From NCBI RefSeq assembly GCF_050632385.1, contig NZ_CP192599.1, positions 868,001 to 932,000 of the forward strand: a stretch of 64,000 nucleotides of DNA, in the 5' to 3' direction. Of this stretch, positions 47,473-55,795 are shown piece by piece; positions within the stretch are counted from its first letter, which is position 1; each line of letters opens with the position of its first letter. Origin of the DNA: Humitalea sp050632385 (GTDB lineage Bacteria; Pseudomonadota; Alphaproteobacteria; Acetobacterales; Acetobacteraceae). The position numbers and the translations under genes are program-made. The notes beneath the pieces were generated by a model. That model did no database searches. It saw only the letters and a program-made list of their open reading frames with translations, and was not told where the DNA came from.

Positions 47473-47880
47473 ATGGATCTCGATCGCGCGCTTTCGATCT
47501 CGGCCGCGGGCATGCGGGTGCAATCCACCCGCCTGCGCGTCGTCGCCGAGAACCTCGCCAACCGGGACAGCACTGGCAATGCGCCGGGGGCCGATCCCTA
47601 TCGGCGAAAGACCGTCACCTTCGCCAACCGGCTCGATCGCGCGCTGGGGGCGGAGACGGTGCGCGTCGCCCGCATCGGGCGCGACCAAAGCGACTTGCCC
47701 AACCGATTCGACCCGTCGCACCCGGCAGCGGATGCGAATGGCTATGTCCGCACGCCCAACGTCGACAGCCTGGTCGAGACGATGGACATGCGTGAGGCGC
47801 AGCGGTCCTACAACGCCAACCTGTCGGTGCTGGACATCACGCGCGGCATGTTGTCCCGCGCCATCGAAAGCCTGCGTTGA
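47473..47880 (+). CDS. flgC: flagellar rod protein FlgC
   Basis: Proximal rod protein, 135 residues. Conserved parts are the ISAAGMRVQSTRLRVVAENLANRDST start, PYRRKTVTF, and the C-terminal NVDSLVETMDMREAQRSYNANLSVLD. A strong AGGAGGACAGG ribosome site precedes the ATG. Its stop TGA overlaps the fliE ATG by one base. Confidence 0.96.
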   Translation: MDLDRALSISAAGMRVQSTRLRVVAENLANRDSTGNAPGADPYRRKTVTFANRLDRALGAETVRVARIGRDQSDLPNRFDPSHPAADANGYVRTPNVDSLVETMDMREAQRSYNANLSVLDITRGMLSRAIESLR

Positions 47881-48191
47881 TGGCGGGCGCCATCGCCGGC
47901 GCCAGCATCGGCGCGGCCGGTGCGGCGGCGCTGTACCGTGCCTCCGGCGGCGCCGAGGCGGCGCAGGGATCTGGCCCCGGCTTCGGCCAGGCCTTGCAGC
48001 GGGCGATGCAGGGCGCGGTCGATCTTGGCCGCCAGTCCGACGTCGCCTCGACCCAGGCGCTGACCGGGCAGGGCAGCGTCACCGATGTCGTGCTGGCCGT
48101 GGGCCGCGCGGAAATCGCCCTGCAGACCAGTGTGGCCGTACGTGACCGCGTGATCGGCGCCTACCAGGAAATCATGCGCATGCCGGTCTGA
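47880..48191 (+). CDS. fliE: flagellar hook-basal body complex protein FliE
   Basis: Adapter between the MS ring/export gate and the rod, 103 residues from the ATG at 47880. The C-terminal half is conserved (DLGRQSDVASTQALTGQGSVTDVVLAVGRAEIALQTSVAVRDRVIGAYQEIMRMPV); the N-terminal half is Gly/Ala-rich and variable. A TTG one codon earlier is possible but less likely. Confidence 0.93.
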   Translation: MAGAIAGASIGAAGAAALYRASGGAEAAQGSGPGFGQALQRAMQGAVDLGRQSDVASTQALTGQGSVTDVVLAVGRAEIALQTSVAVRDRVIGAYQEIMRMPV

Positions 48192-48229
48192 TCCGGCCGC
48201 ACTTTGATGGCCGCAGGAGGCGGCTTGCC

Positions 48230-48505
48230 ATGGCAGAAGATGCCCTTGCGTCCAGCGCCCGCGAAGCGATGTGGGTCATGCTGCAACTCGCCGCTCCGCC
48301 GCTGCTGGTGCTGCTCGCGGTCGGGTTGATCGTGTCGGTCATCCAGGCGCTGACCCAGATCCAGGAGGCTTCGCTCTCCTTCCTGCCGAAACTCGCCGCG
48401 ACGGGCGCGGTGCTGCTGTTCATGGGCCCCTTCATGGCCGGCGTGCTGCGCGCCTATGGCGAGGGTCTGTTCGACCGCATCGTCACCATCGGCGGCAGTG
48501 GATGA
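48230..48505 (+). CDS. fliQ: flagellar export gate protein FliQ
   Basis: Export gate subunit of 91 residues with two membrane helices (about 18-38 and 55-75). The family stretch PPLLVLLAVGLIVSVIQALTQIQEASLSFLPK is complete. A GGAGG site precedes the start. It overlaps fliR by four bases. Confidence 0.96.
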   Translation: MAEDALASSAREAMWVMLQLAAPPLLVLLAVGLIVSVIQALTQIQEASLSFLPKLAATGAVLLFMGPFMAGVLRAYGEGLFDRIVTIGGSG

Positions 48506-49278
48506 CCGAGGCTGAATTGCTGGCCGCCCTGCCGGGCCTGGCCTTCCAGGCGGTGCTGGTCTTTGCCCGCATGGGGGCCGCGGTGATGGTGCTGCCGGGC
48601 CTGGGCGAGCAGGAGGTGCCGCCCACCATTCGCCTGGCCATCGGCCTCGGCCTGGTGCCGCTTGTGCTGCCGGGCCTGGCGCCCGACCTGCCGACTGCCC
48701 CCGATGCCGCGGTCGAGGCGATCCGCCTGCTGTCGCTGGAAATCGTCATCGGGCTGTGGATCGGCGGGCTGGCGCGATTGCTGGTGATGGCGATGTCCGT
48801 CGCGGGGCAGATCGCGGCGGCGATGATCGGTTTGGCCTCGGTGCTGGTGCCCGACGCGGGGTTTGGCGCGCAATCCACCGCCCTGTCGCGGATGATGGGG
48901 CTGCTCGCGGCGGTGCTGATGCTGTCCACCGGCTTGTATGCGCTGCCCTTGGCGGCACTGGTCGGGTCTTACGCCGTGCTGCCTGTGGGCGATCCTTTCC
49001 CCGCCGGTGCGGCGGCCGAGGCCGTGGCGACGGCGGGTGCCGAAAGCCTGGCACTGGCCTTGCGCCTGGCGGCGCCCTTCGTCGTGGGGGCGGTGGTGAT
49101 GAACCTGGCCCTCGGGCTGCTGGCCCGGCTGGCACCGGCGGTGCAGGTGTATTTCGTCGCCGTGCCGGGGCAGATCCTGGCCGGGCTGGCGCTGCTGGGC
49201 CTGATGATGCCGCTGCTGCTGGCGGTGCTGGATTCCAGCCTGCGCGCGCAATTCGCCGCCCTGCCTGGCGCCAACTGA
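48502..49278 (+). CDS. fliR: flagellar export gate protein FliR
   Basis: Export gate subunit of 258 residues with about six membrane helices. Landmarks are VFARMGAAVMVLPGLGEQEVPPTIRLAIGLGLVPLV, then EIVIGLWIGGLARLL and the C-terminal LAPAVQVYFVAVPGQILAGL. The GTG-free ATG at 48502 overlaps fliQ; its stop TGA is followed at once by the flhB ATG. Confidence 0.95.
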   Translation: MTEAELLAALPGLAFQAVLVFARMGAAVMVLPGLGEQEVPPTIRLAIGLGLVPLVLPGLAPDLPTAPDAAVEAIRLLSLEIVIGLWIGGLARLLVMAMSVAGQIAAAMIGLASVLVPDAGFGAQSTALSRMMGLLAAVLMLSTGLYALPLAALVGSYAVLPVGDPFPAGAAAEAVATAGAESLALALRLAAPFVVGAVVMNLALGLLARLAPAVQVYFVAVPGQILAGLALLGLMMPLLLAVLDSSLRAQFAALPGAN

Positions 49279-50349
49279 ATGGCCGAGGGCGCCGGCGGGG
49301 ATGACGCCACCGACCGTACAGAAGCCGCTACACCCAGGCGCCAGGAAAAGGCGCGCGAGGACGGCCAGGTCGCCCTGTCGCGGGAGGCGGTGGGGTTTTC
49401 AGCACTACTGCTGGGCGTGCTGGCGGCCGCGACCGCGCTGCCGGCGCAGGGCGGCGACATGCTGCGCGCCCTGCGCGGGCTGATGGCGCGCAGCCATGTG
49501 CTGGGCTGGGCCGATGTGCTGCCCGAACTGGGCCAGGTGGCGCTGCTCGCGATCCTGCCGGTCGCGGGCTTCACGGCCCTTGGTGCCGTGGCCGCGACCA
49601 TGGCGCAGACGCGCGGGCTGGTGTCGGGCAAATCCATGGTGCCGGCGCTGTCGAAACTCTCGCCGCTGGCCGGGATGAAGCGCTTGCTCGGCCCCGACGG
49701 TTTGCTGGAATTGCTGCGGACCCTGTTGAAGCTTTCGGTCGTCGGCGCCGCGCTGTGGTGGGTCGCGGGCAGCAGCGCGCCGCTGCGGGCATCGGTCCAT
49801 CTTTCGGCCGGGGCCTTGCTGGAATTGGTGTCGGGCCTGTCGCTGCGGCTGATCACTGCGGCGCTCGCGGTGCTGGCGGCGATCGCGGTGCTGGACCTGC
49901 TGCTCGTCCGCATCCGCCACATGGCCAAGCTGAAAATGAGCCGGCAGGAGTTGAAGGAGGAATACCGCGAAACCGAAGGCGATCCGGCCATCAAGGCGCG
50001 CATCAAGGCGCTGCGGCAGCAGACCTCGCGCACCCGCATGATGGCGCAGGTGCCCAAGGCCGCCGTGGTGGTGACGAACCCGACCCACTACGCCGTCGCA
50101 CTCGCCTACGACCAGGACGGTGGCGGCGCGCCGCGCGTGGTGGCCAAGGGGGCCGATGCCATGGCCGCGCGTATCCGCGAAACCGCGACCGACGCCGGGG
50201 TACCGTTGGTCGCCAACCCGCCGCTGGCGCGGGCGCTCTACAAGTTGGAACTGGAGGCCGAGATCCCGGCCGAACACTACCAGGCCGTGGCGGAGATCAT
50301 CGCCTTCGTCTGGCGCGCCCGCGGGCGCTCGCCCGCAAGCGGCCCATAA
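49279..50349 (+). CDS. flhB: flagellar export substrate-specificity protein FlhB
   Basis: Membrane protein of 356 residues that switches export from rod/hook to filament type. After a basic N-terminus (TDRTEAATPRRQEKAREDGQ) come four membrane helices (about 35-215), then the linker RHMAKLKMSRQELKEEYRETEGDP and the self-cleavage motif NPTH at residues 267-270. The C-terminal domain ends VAEIIAFVWRARG. It closes the operon; no terminator hairpin was seen after it, and it converges with the small membrane gene at 50359. Confidence 0.97.
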   Translation: MAEGAGGDDATDRTEAATPRRQEKAREDGQVALSREAVGFSALLLGVLAAATALPAQGGDMLRALRGLMARSHVLGWADVLPELGQVALLAILPVAGFTALGAVAATMAQTRGLVSGKSMVPALSKLSPLAGMKRLLGPDGLLELLRTLLKLSVVGAALWWVAGSSAPLRASVHLSAGALLELVSGLSLRLITAALAVLAAIAVLDLLLVRIRHMAKLKMSRQELKEEYRETEGDPAIKARIKALRQQTSRTRMMAQVPKAAVVVTNPTHYAVALAYDQDGGGAPRVVAKGADAMAARIRETATDAGVPLVANPPLARALYKLELEAEIPAEHYQAVAEIIAFVWRARGRSPASGP

Positions 50350-50358
50350 AGCCGAGGG

Positions 50359-50685
50359 TCAGCCCCAGAGCGTCCAGCCGGCCAGCCCGAGGCCAAACAC
50401 CGATGCCATCACCGACAGCGCGGGCCAGGCTGTTTGCGGCCCGCGCAGCGCCACGAAGGCGTTGAATGTCAGCGACGCGACAAAGGCGGCCGTCGGCATC
50501 CAGAAGGGCAGGCTGATCACGCCCCAGACCAGCATCCCGATCCAACTGAACAAGGCGGCGCGCGACAGCCAGCGCCACGCATTGTCGACCTGTTCATCGG
50601 TGGGGCGGAGTTCGGGCACATCGGATCTAGTATGGACGAAACTGCCGACCGACAGCAGCGTCACCGCGAGGAAGTAAGGGTCCAT
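50359..50685 (-). CDS. small membrane protein of unknown function
   Basis: An unrecognised 108-residue protein with two or three hydrophobic segments (about 4-18, 40-72 and 87-107). Between the first two is a polar stretch (TRSDVPELRPTDEQVDNAWRWLSR). It is convergent with flhB with nine bases between stops. The gap on its 5' side (50686-50930) carries a terminator pointing towards it and a structured region. Confidence 0.55.
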   Translation of the reverse strand: MDPYFLAVTLLSVGSFVHTRSDVPELRPTDEQVDNAWRWLSRAALFSWIGMLVWGVISLPFWMPTAAFVASLTFNAFVALRGPQTAWPALSVMASVFGLGLAGWTLWG

Positions 50686-50737
50686 GCGCGCGGGTGTAGC
50701 CGCAACAGCCCCGCCGCGTCAGCACCACGCGCATAAG

Positions 50738-50770
50738 AAAAAAGCCCGCCGGCCCATGGGGCCAGCGGGC
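50738..50770 (-). terminator. Strong minus-strand terminator downstream of lysR-trxB
   Basis: Arms GCCCGCCGGCCC (50744-50755) and GGCCAGCGGGC (50760-50770) pair with one mismatch around a short CATGG loop. On the minus strand the stem is followed by TTTTTT. It ends a minus-strand transcript coming from the right, 160 bp beyond the lysR stop. Confidence 0.8.
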
Positions 50771-50774
50771 AAAA

Positions 50775-50930
50775 AGGTTCAGGGAGGCTTACGTCTGGGA
50801 GACGCGGGGTCCGTAGACCCCTTCCGGCTCATCACCGGATAACCACACCGTAACTCGCGCTACGTGACGCGACAGCCGTCCAAAGCCAGGAGCGGCCATG
50901 CGATCGACGCATGGCGTTATCACGACCCCG
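50775..50930 (-). ncRNA. Possible structured RNA or long 3' UTR between lysR and its terminator
   Basis: This 156-bp stretch precedes the terminator at 50738-50770 and holds several perfect short hairpins on the minus strand: GCCATGCG/CGCATGGC (50897-50915), GGGGTC/GACCCC (50807-50822) and a CCGG-bounded one (50824-50837). A 36-residue open frame (50789-50899, starting MAAPGFGRLSRH) crosses it but has third-position composition unlike the genes around it. The density of hairpins in front of a strong terminator is compatible with a small RNA processed from the trxB-lysR 3' end or with a separate transcript. No known RNA family was recognised. Confidence 0.35.
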
Positions 50931-51824
50931 TCAATTATGCAGGTTTGCCAGTTCCGACACCAAGAAGTCACGGAACACCGACACGCGCTTGGAGTGCCGC
51001 ATTTCCTCGGGGTAGACGAAATACGCCTCGATCTTCGGCGGCTTCAGGTCGGGCAGCACCTGCACCAGGTCGGCCAGTTCGTTCTGCATGTAGTCGGGCA
51101 GGGCGGCCAGGCCCAATCCGCTACGCACCGCCTGCAACATCGCCGGCAGGCTGTTCACCTCGACCGCGGCCCGGCGCGGCGATCCGGGACGGCGCCCGGC
51201 ATCGACCAGCCAGTTGATATCCTCCACCGGCGGCCGGTAGTCGCCGTAGACGATCAGGCGATGGGCATCGAGGTCTTCGGCCCGCACCGGCATGCCGGCG
51301 GTCTTGAGGTAGGTCGGCGACCCCACGATCTTCCAGGAGAAGGTCGCGACATGCCGCTGGATCAGGTCAGGCTGGCGCGGCGGGTGCATGCGGATGGCGA
51401 CATCTGCCTCACGCATCGCAAGATCCAGGTCCGCGTCGTCCAGCAGCAGGGTGACGGTGACGTCAGGATTGGTCGCCAGGAATTTTTGCAGGCGCGGCGC
51501 CAGCCAGGTGCTGCCGAAACCGGTCGTCGTCGTGACCTTCAACCGCCCTGCCGCCTTTTCGCGGCTTTCGGTCAGCAGCGCCTCGGTCATCGCCAATTTG
51601 GCAAAGACCTCGCGCACCGTGCGGTTCAGCGTCTCACCCTGTTCGGTCAGGATCAGGCCGCGCGCGTGGCGGTGGAACAGCGGCACGGCCAAGCTCTCCT
51701 CCAGCGCCTGGATCTGGCGCGACACCGCCGATTGCGAAAGGTTCAGGGTCTCGCCGGCATGGGTGAACGACCCTGCCTCCGCGACCGCATGGAAGACGCG
51801 CAGCTTGTCCCAATCGAGCGGCAT
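50931..51824 (-). CDS. LysR-family transcriptional regulator
   Basis: A 297-residue regulator. The helix-turn-helix is at about 5-62 (LRVFHAVAEAGSFTHAGETLNLSQSAVSRQIQALEESL), followed by the effector-binding domain (from about 90: LKVTTTTGFGSTWLAPRLQKFLA). Two features agree with the alphaproteobacterial LysR gene usually found beside trxB: the start MPLDWDKLRVFH and the C-terminal FVYPEEMRHSKRVSVFRDFLVSE. Its ATG overlaps the trxB stop, so the regulator is made from the same transcript as thioredoxin reductase. The target is unknown. Confidence 0.93.
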   Translation of the reverse strand: MPLDWDKLRVFHAVAEAGSFTHAGETLNLSQSAVSRQIQALEESLAVPLFHRHARGLILTEQGETLNRTVREVFAKLAMTEALLTESREKAAGRLKVTTTTGFGSTWLAPRLQKFLATNPDVTVTLLLDDADLDLAMREADVAIRMHPPRQPDLIQRHVATFSWKIVGSPTYLKTAGMPVRAEDLDAHRLIVYGDYRPPVEDINWLVDAGRRPGSPRRAAVEVNSLPAMLQAVRSGLGLAALPDYMQNELADLVQVLPDLKPPKIEAYFVYPEEMRHSKRVSVFRDFLVSELANLHN

Positions 51825-52825
51825 CAGGCGGCCTTTTCGGTCTGATTTACGATTTGGGCGCCGTTCGGCGCCTGGTGTTCGCGCGCGGCCAGGAATTTCT
51901 CGGCGTCGAGCGCCGCCATGCAGCCAGTGCCGGCGGCGGTCACCGCCTGGCGATAGATGCGGTCCTGCACGTCGCCGGCGGCAAAGACGCCGGGGATATT
52001 GGTGCGCGTGGTGCCGGCTTCGGTCGTGATGTAGCCGTCGGCGTCCATCGCGACATGCCCCTTGAAGACGGATGTCGCGGGGTCGTGGCCGATCGCGACG
52101 AAGACGCCATCGACGGCCAGTTCGGTGGTTGCGCCGGTTTTCGCGTGGCGCAGCGCCACAGCCCGCACCGCCTGGCCCCGACCCTGCGGCCCGCCCAGGA
52201 TTTCCTCGGTCACCGTGTCCCAGACGACAGTGATGTTCGGCTTCGCAAAAAGCCGCTCCTGCAAAATGCGCTCGGCGCGGAACGAGTCGCGGCGGTGGAT
52301 GACGGTGACGTGGGACGCGAGGTTGGACAGGTAGAGCGCTTCCTCGACCGCCGAATTGCCGCCGCCGACGACGGCGACGCGCTTGCCGCGGAAGAAGAAG
52401 CCATCGCAGGTCGCGCAGGCCGAAACGCCGGCGCCGGACAGCGCTTGCTCGCCTGGAATGCCGAGCCAGCGCGCCTGCGCGCCGGTCGCGATGACAATGG
52501 TCTCGGCCTCCCAACGATCGCCCGAATCGCAAGTGGCGACGAAGGGATGGGAGGAGAAATCGACCTCGGTGACGATATCATAGGCGACCTTGGCGCCGAC
52601 ATGCTCGGCCTGGGCCTGCATCTGCTCCATCAGCCAGGGGCCTTGGATGGCCTCGGCGAATCCCGGGTAGTTCTCGACCTCGGTCGTGATGGTCAGTTGC
52701 CCGCCCGGTTGCAGCCCGGCGAGGACGGTCGGGGCGAGCCCGGCGCGCGCGGCATAGATCGCGGCGGTATAGCCGGCAGGGCCGGCACCAATGACAAGAA
52801 GGCGGGTACGGTGGGTCGCGGACAC
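51824..52825 (-). CDS. trxB: thioredoxin reductase
   Basis: FAD enzyme that passes electrons from NADPH to thioredoxin, 333 residues. A GTG start at 52825 is used because no ATG exists between the upstream non-coding region and the FAD motif VIGAGPAGYTAAIYAARAG (about 11-29). The redox pair is Cys137-Cys140 in SACATCDGFF, and the NADPH motif VVGGGNSAVEEAL is near 152-164. The C-terminal GVFAAGDVQDRIYRQAVTAAGTGCMAALDAE is typical. It is divergent from an lrp gene and coupled to the downstream lysR by ATGA. Confidence 0.95.
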   Translation of the reverse strand: MSATHRTRLLVIGAGPAGYTAAIYAARAGLAPTVLAGLQPGGQLTITTEVENYPGFAEAIQGPWLMEQMQAQAEHVGAKVAYDIVTEVDFSSHPFVATCDSGDRWEAETIVIATGAQARWLGIPGEQALSGAGVSACATCDGFFFRGKRVAVVGGGNSAVEEALYLSNLASHVTVIHRRDSFRAERILQERLFAKPNITVVWDTVTEEILGGPQGRGQAVRAVALRHAKTGATTELAVDGVFVAIGHDPATSVFKGHVAMDADGYITTEAGTTRTNIPGVFAAGDVQDRIYRQAVTAAGTGCMAALDAEKFLAAREHQAPNGAQIVNQTEKAA

Positions 52826-52997
52826 GGCTGGAAAACCCCGAACGGCGAAGATGTATCGCCAGCAATGCGCATCATATCGGGCAGCCCCGCGTTCGTCACA
52901 ACCCAAGGGCTTGAACGGCGAAAATTTTGCAAGGTTATTGCGTGTGCTGCGGCAATCGCGCAATGAACAGCGCGCCAAGGCCATCACAGCCTCCACA

Positions 52998-53495
52998 ATG
53001 GACCGATCACCCCGCATGCGCCCCGAGTCGCCCGAAGCCCTGGATGAAACCGACCGGCAAATCCTCGCGGAATTGCAGGAGGATGGACGCATCACGAACG
53101 TCGAACTCGCCCGGCGGGTGGATTTGTCGGCGCCCCCCTGCCTGCGCCGCGTGCGGCGGTTGGAGGAGGCGGGGATCATCCGCGGCTACCACGCCGAAAT
53201 CGAACCCGCGGCGCTCGGCTTCCAGATCACCTTTTTTGCCTTGGTCGGGCTGGAGACGCAGAAGCAGGCCGTGCTGGACGGGTTCGAGGCGATGGTCGCC
53301 GCCTGGCCCGAGGTGCGCGAATGCCACATGATTCGCGGCGGCGGTGACTTCCTGTTGCGCCTGGTGGCGCGCGACACCGCGCATGAGAATGAACTGACCG
53401 GGCGCATCACCTCGGCCGATGCCGTGGCGCGGGTGCAGACCTTGCAGACCATCCGCACGGCGAAGGATGCGGCGGGCGTGCCGATAGAACGGTAG
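52998..53495 (+). CDS. Lrp/AsnC-family transcriptional regulator
   Basis: A 165-residue feast/famine regulator. The N-terminal helix-turn-helix is at about 17-62 (LDETDRQILAELQEDGRITNVELARRVDLSAPPCLRRVRRLEEAGII), and the ligand-binding RAM domain follows (about 78-160, ITFFALVGLETQKQAVLDGFE and RGGGDFLLRLVARD). The start at 52998 or 53016 fits the family. It diverges from trxB across 172 bp, an arrangement common in alphaproteobacteria, so it may control trxB or itself. It converges with the MFS gene four bases after its stop. Confidence 0.93.
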   Translation: MDRSPRMRPESPEALDETDRQILAELQEDGRITNVELARRVDLSAPPCLRRVRRLEEAGIIRGYHAEIEPAALGFQITFFALVGLETQKQAVLDGFEAMVAAWPEVRECHMIRGGGDFLLRLVARDTAHENELTGRITSADAVARVQTLQTIRTAKDAAGVPIER

Positions 53496-53499
53496 GGGC

Positions 53500-54696
53500 T
53501 CACACCCTGACTGGCATCGCCCCCAATCGGGACAGCGGCGACACCACCGCCACCGCCAGCGACACGCCAAACCCAGCCGCCACCAGCCAGATCGCCGCCT
53601 GCGGCCCATAGGCCGCGGCCAAGAATCCGCCCGCCAGCGCGCCCAGTGGCCGCACGCCGAATTGCGCCACCTGCATCGTTGCCGCCACCCGTCCCTGCAG
53701 GGCCGCGGGCGTCAGCGCCTGACGTATGCTGGTCTGCGCCACCAGCCACAGCATCGGCCCGAAGCCGACCGACATCTGCGCCAGACCGGCGCCGAGCAAG
53801 CCGGGCGGGCCGGCCAGCAGCAACAAGGGCGCGATCAGCGAAAGGGTCGGCCCCGCCACCAGCACCACCCGGGGCGGCACCCGTGCCAGGATGGGCGCGA
53901 CGGCCAGCGCGCCGAGCAGCAGACCGGCGCCATAGCCCGCCTGGGCCAGGCCGATGCCGGCCGGTTCCAGCCGCAGGACGGTCAGCGCGAAGGGGACGAA
54001 GCCCGCCAGCCAGGCGAAGAAGGCGAAGTTCCAGAAGACGGCGCATAGGAAAATCGCCCGCAGCAAGGGCTGTCCCGCCACGAACCCGGCGCCTTCGCGC
54101 AGCAATACCGCAAGGTGCGGCCGCTGCGCGACCGCGGCCGCCGGCGCATCGACCGGCAGCCGGGCCGCCACCGCCGCCGCCGCCAGCGCGGCCAACAGCG
54201 CGATGGCATAGGCCGCGGCCACCACGCCGCGTTCGGCCAGCAGGCCCACCGCCAGCGGTGCCGCCAGGGTCGCCAGGGCGCGAAAGAACTCCAGCCGCGC
54301 ATTGGCCGCCGCCATCCCGGTCCCTGGCACCAACACCGGCACCAGCGCACCGACCGTCAGCGCGAACAGCACGGTCCCGGCGGATGCGATCGCAGCCCCG
54401 AGCCCCAGCAACGCCAAGACCCCCCAAAGCGCCCCGGCCAGCGCGACGCCCAGCCCTGCGACCGCCACCGCCATTGCGCCGAGCAGCAACCCCCGGCGCG
54501 ATGCCCGATCCACCAGCACCCCCGCCGGCAATGAGCAGATCAGCCAGGCGGAGCCCTGCGCCGCGACCAGCGCGCCGATCATCCCCGGCCCCGCGCCAAA
54601 CACCAGCGCCGCCGTCAGCGGCAGGGCGGCCAGCGCCAGTTGGTCAGCGGCATGGGCGCCGGTATTGGCGGCGAACAGGGCGGTGAAGGGACGCAT
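53500..54696 (-). CDS. MFS transporter, drug-efflux-like
   Basis: A 398-residue carrier with about twelve hydrophobic segments. The start at 54696 (MRPFTALFAANTGAHAADQLALAALPLTAAL) fits the MFS_3/enterobactin-exporter-like branch. The cytoplasmic motif A equivalent is PAGVLVDRASRRGLLLG near residues 57-73, and the second half holds LTPAALQGRVAATMQVAQFGVRPLGALAGG. The substrate is unknown. The 230-bp gap on its 5' side is shared with the divergent protease-like gene; a hairpin GGTGGC/GCCACC lies near 54852-54873 and nothing else was recognised there. Confidence 0.88.
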   Translation of the reverse strand: MRPFTALFAANTGAHAADQLALAALPLTAALVFGAGPGMIGALVAAQGSAWLICSLPAGVLVDRASRRGLLLGAMAVAVAGLGVALAGALWGVLALLGLGAAIASAGTVLFALTVGALVPVLVPGTGMAAANARLEFFRALATLAAPLAVGLLAERGVVAAAYAIALLAALAAAAVAARLPVDAPAAAVAQRPHLAVLLREGAGFVAGQPLLRAIFLCAVFWNFAFFAWLAGFVPFALTVLRLEPAGIGLAQAGYGAGLLLGALAVAPILARVPPRVVLVAGPTLSLIAPLLLLAGPPGLLGAGLAQMSVGFGPMLWLVAQTSIRQALTPAALQGRVAATMQVAQFGVRPLGALAGGFLAAAYGPQAAIWLVAAGFGVSLAVAVVSPLSRLGAMPVRV

Positions 54697-54926
54697 GGCG
54701 GACTCCGCTCGGGATGGGCCTTCGATGCCGCGCGCCGCTGGCCGTGGCGACCCGGTTCTTGCGCCCGTTTTCCTTGTGATGCGTCGGCGCCCTCCTCCCG
54801 AGTGCTTGCCCCGGGCGCTTCCCCGAGCGCCTGCAAGCATGCAACCCCAGGTGGCCCCGTGTTCCGTGCCACCTTCCCCCGGGCTCGATCGACTGTTACT
54901 AAATTACAACCATAAGGAGACGGGCC

Positions 54927-55709
54927 GTGGGACTGATCGCGGATTACAAGTTCCGTACGGCACGAAACGCCCTGCCGGGTTTCAACGGGGTCATGACCTG
55001 GGACTACGCCCAGAGCGGGTCGACCACGATGTGGATCATGAATTGCGACTCGGCCAGCCGCTGGGGCATCTGCAAGGCGATGGCGGCACAATGGATCGTG
55101 GATCACGCCTATGGCGGTTCGCTCCGCAATCGCCTGACCGATGCGAAGGGCGAGTTGGACACCTCGCAGATCAAGATGGTGACGGCCAACTTCCTGGCCT
55201 GTGTCCGCAGCCAGGGTACCGCGACCAGCGAGTTCCTTTTCAGCCGCGGCCTGCGCGAACGCATGGCATCGCTGCAACGGGAGGTCACGCGCGAGACGAC
55301 GGTCAATCGCCAGCGCGTCACACAAAGAACGATCCAGTATACCTCGGACTCGATGGCCGCGGTGGGGGCGGGCAATGTCGCGATCGAGCTGACCAACGCG
55401 CTGCGCAAAATCAGCAACAGCTACGTGCAGATTGACTTTGGCCGGCCCGATGGCATTGGCCATGCCACCTGCGCCTGGATCGGCGGCGCGACCTATGGGT
55501 CCTCGGGCGACGCCATCTTCTTCGACCCCAACTGCGGCGAATACTGGTTTGCGCGGAAAGCCGATTTCTTCGCCTGGTTCCGGTTCTTTTATCAGGTGCA
55601 GTATCAGAACAGCTTCAACGGCTATTGGGCCGCCAAGCAATGGAGTCTGGCCGTCGGCGCCGAAAAATCGGCCTATGCGAAGGCCGTTCGGACGGTGGTG
55701 ATGCGGTAA
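54927..55709 (+). CDS. YopT-like (peptidase family C58) cysteine protease, orphan
   Basis: A 260-residue protein without signal peptide or membrane helix. It shows the pattern of the C58 family (YopT/AvrPphB effectors): the cysteine block GICKAMAAQWIVDHAYGGSL with Cys49, the histidine block GIGHATCAWIGG with His179, and the aspartate block IFFDPNCGEYWF with Asp200. Spacing (130 and 21 residues) is close to that of YopT. Family members cleave host proteins near lipidated or acylated termini. The start is a GTG with AAGGAGA seven bases before it; the region just upstream is AT-rich (TTACTAAATTACAACCATAA). Base composition is lower in GC than its neighbours and uses AGA codons, suggesting transfer. 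No chaperone, immunity or secretion gene adjoins it, so its export route and target are unknown. Not tested against profiles. Confidence 0.7.
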   Translation: MGLIADYKFRTARNALPGFNGVMTWDYAQSGSTTMWIMNCDSASRWGICKAMAAQWIVDHAYGGSLRNRLTDAKGELDTSQIKMVTANFLACVRSQGTATSEFLFSRGLRERMASLQREVTRETTVNRQRVTQRTIQYTSDSMAAVGAGNVAIELTNALRKISNSYVQIDFGRPDGIGHATCAWIGGATYGSSGDAIFFDPNCGEYWFARKADFFAWFRFFYQVQYQNSFNGYWAAKQWSLAVGAEKSAYAKAVRTVVMR

Positions 55710-55795
55710 GGGCTGCGAATTCGGCAGCAAGGGGCGGGATTTAGCGGCACGCCCGGCGGGCCAGGGTGGCGACATCGCAACCCGGAATCCCCACA

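Noticed and set aside
50789..50899. 36-codon frame (MAAPGFGRLSRH...) in the lysR-terminator gap
   Set aside because: Third-position composition differs from real genes here and there is no ribosome site; kept only as part of the possible RNA region.
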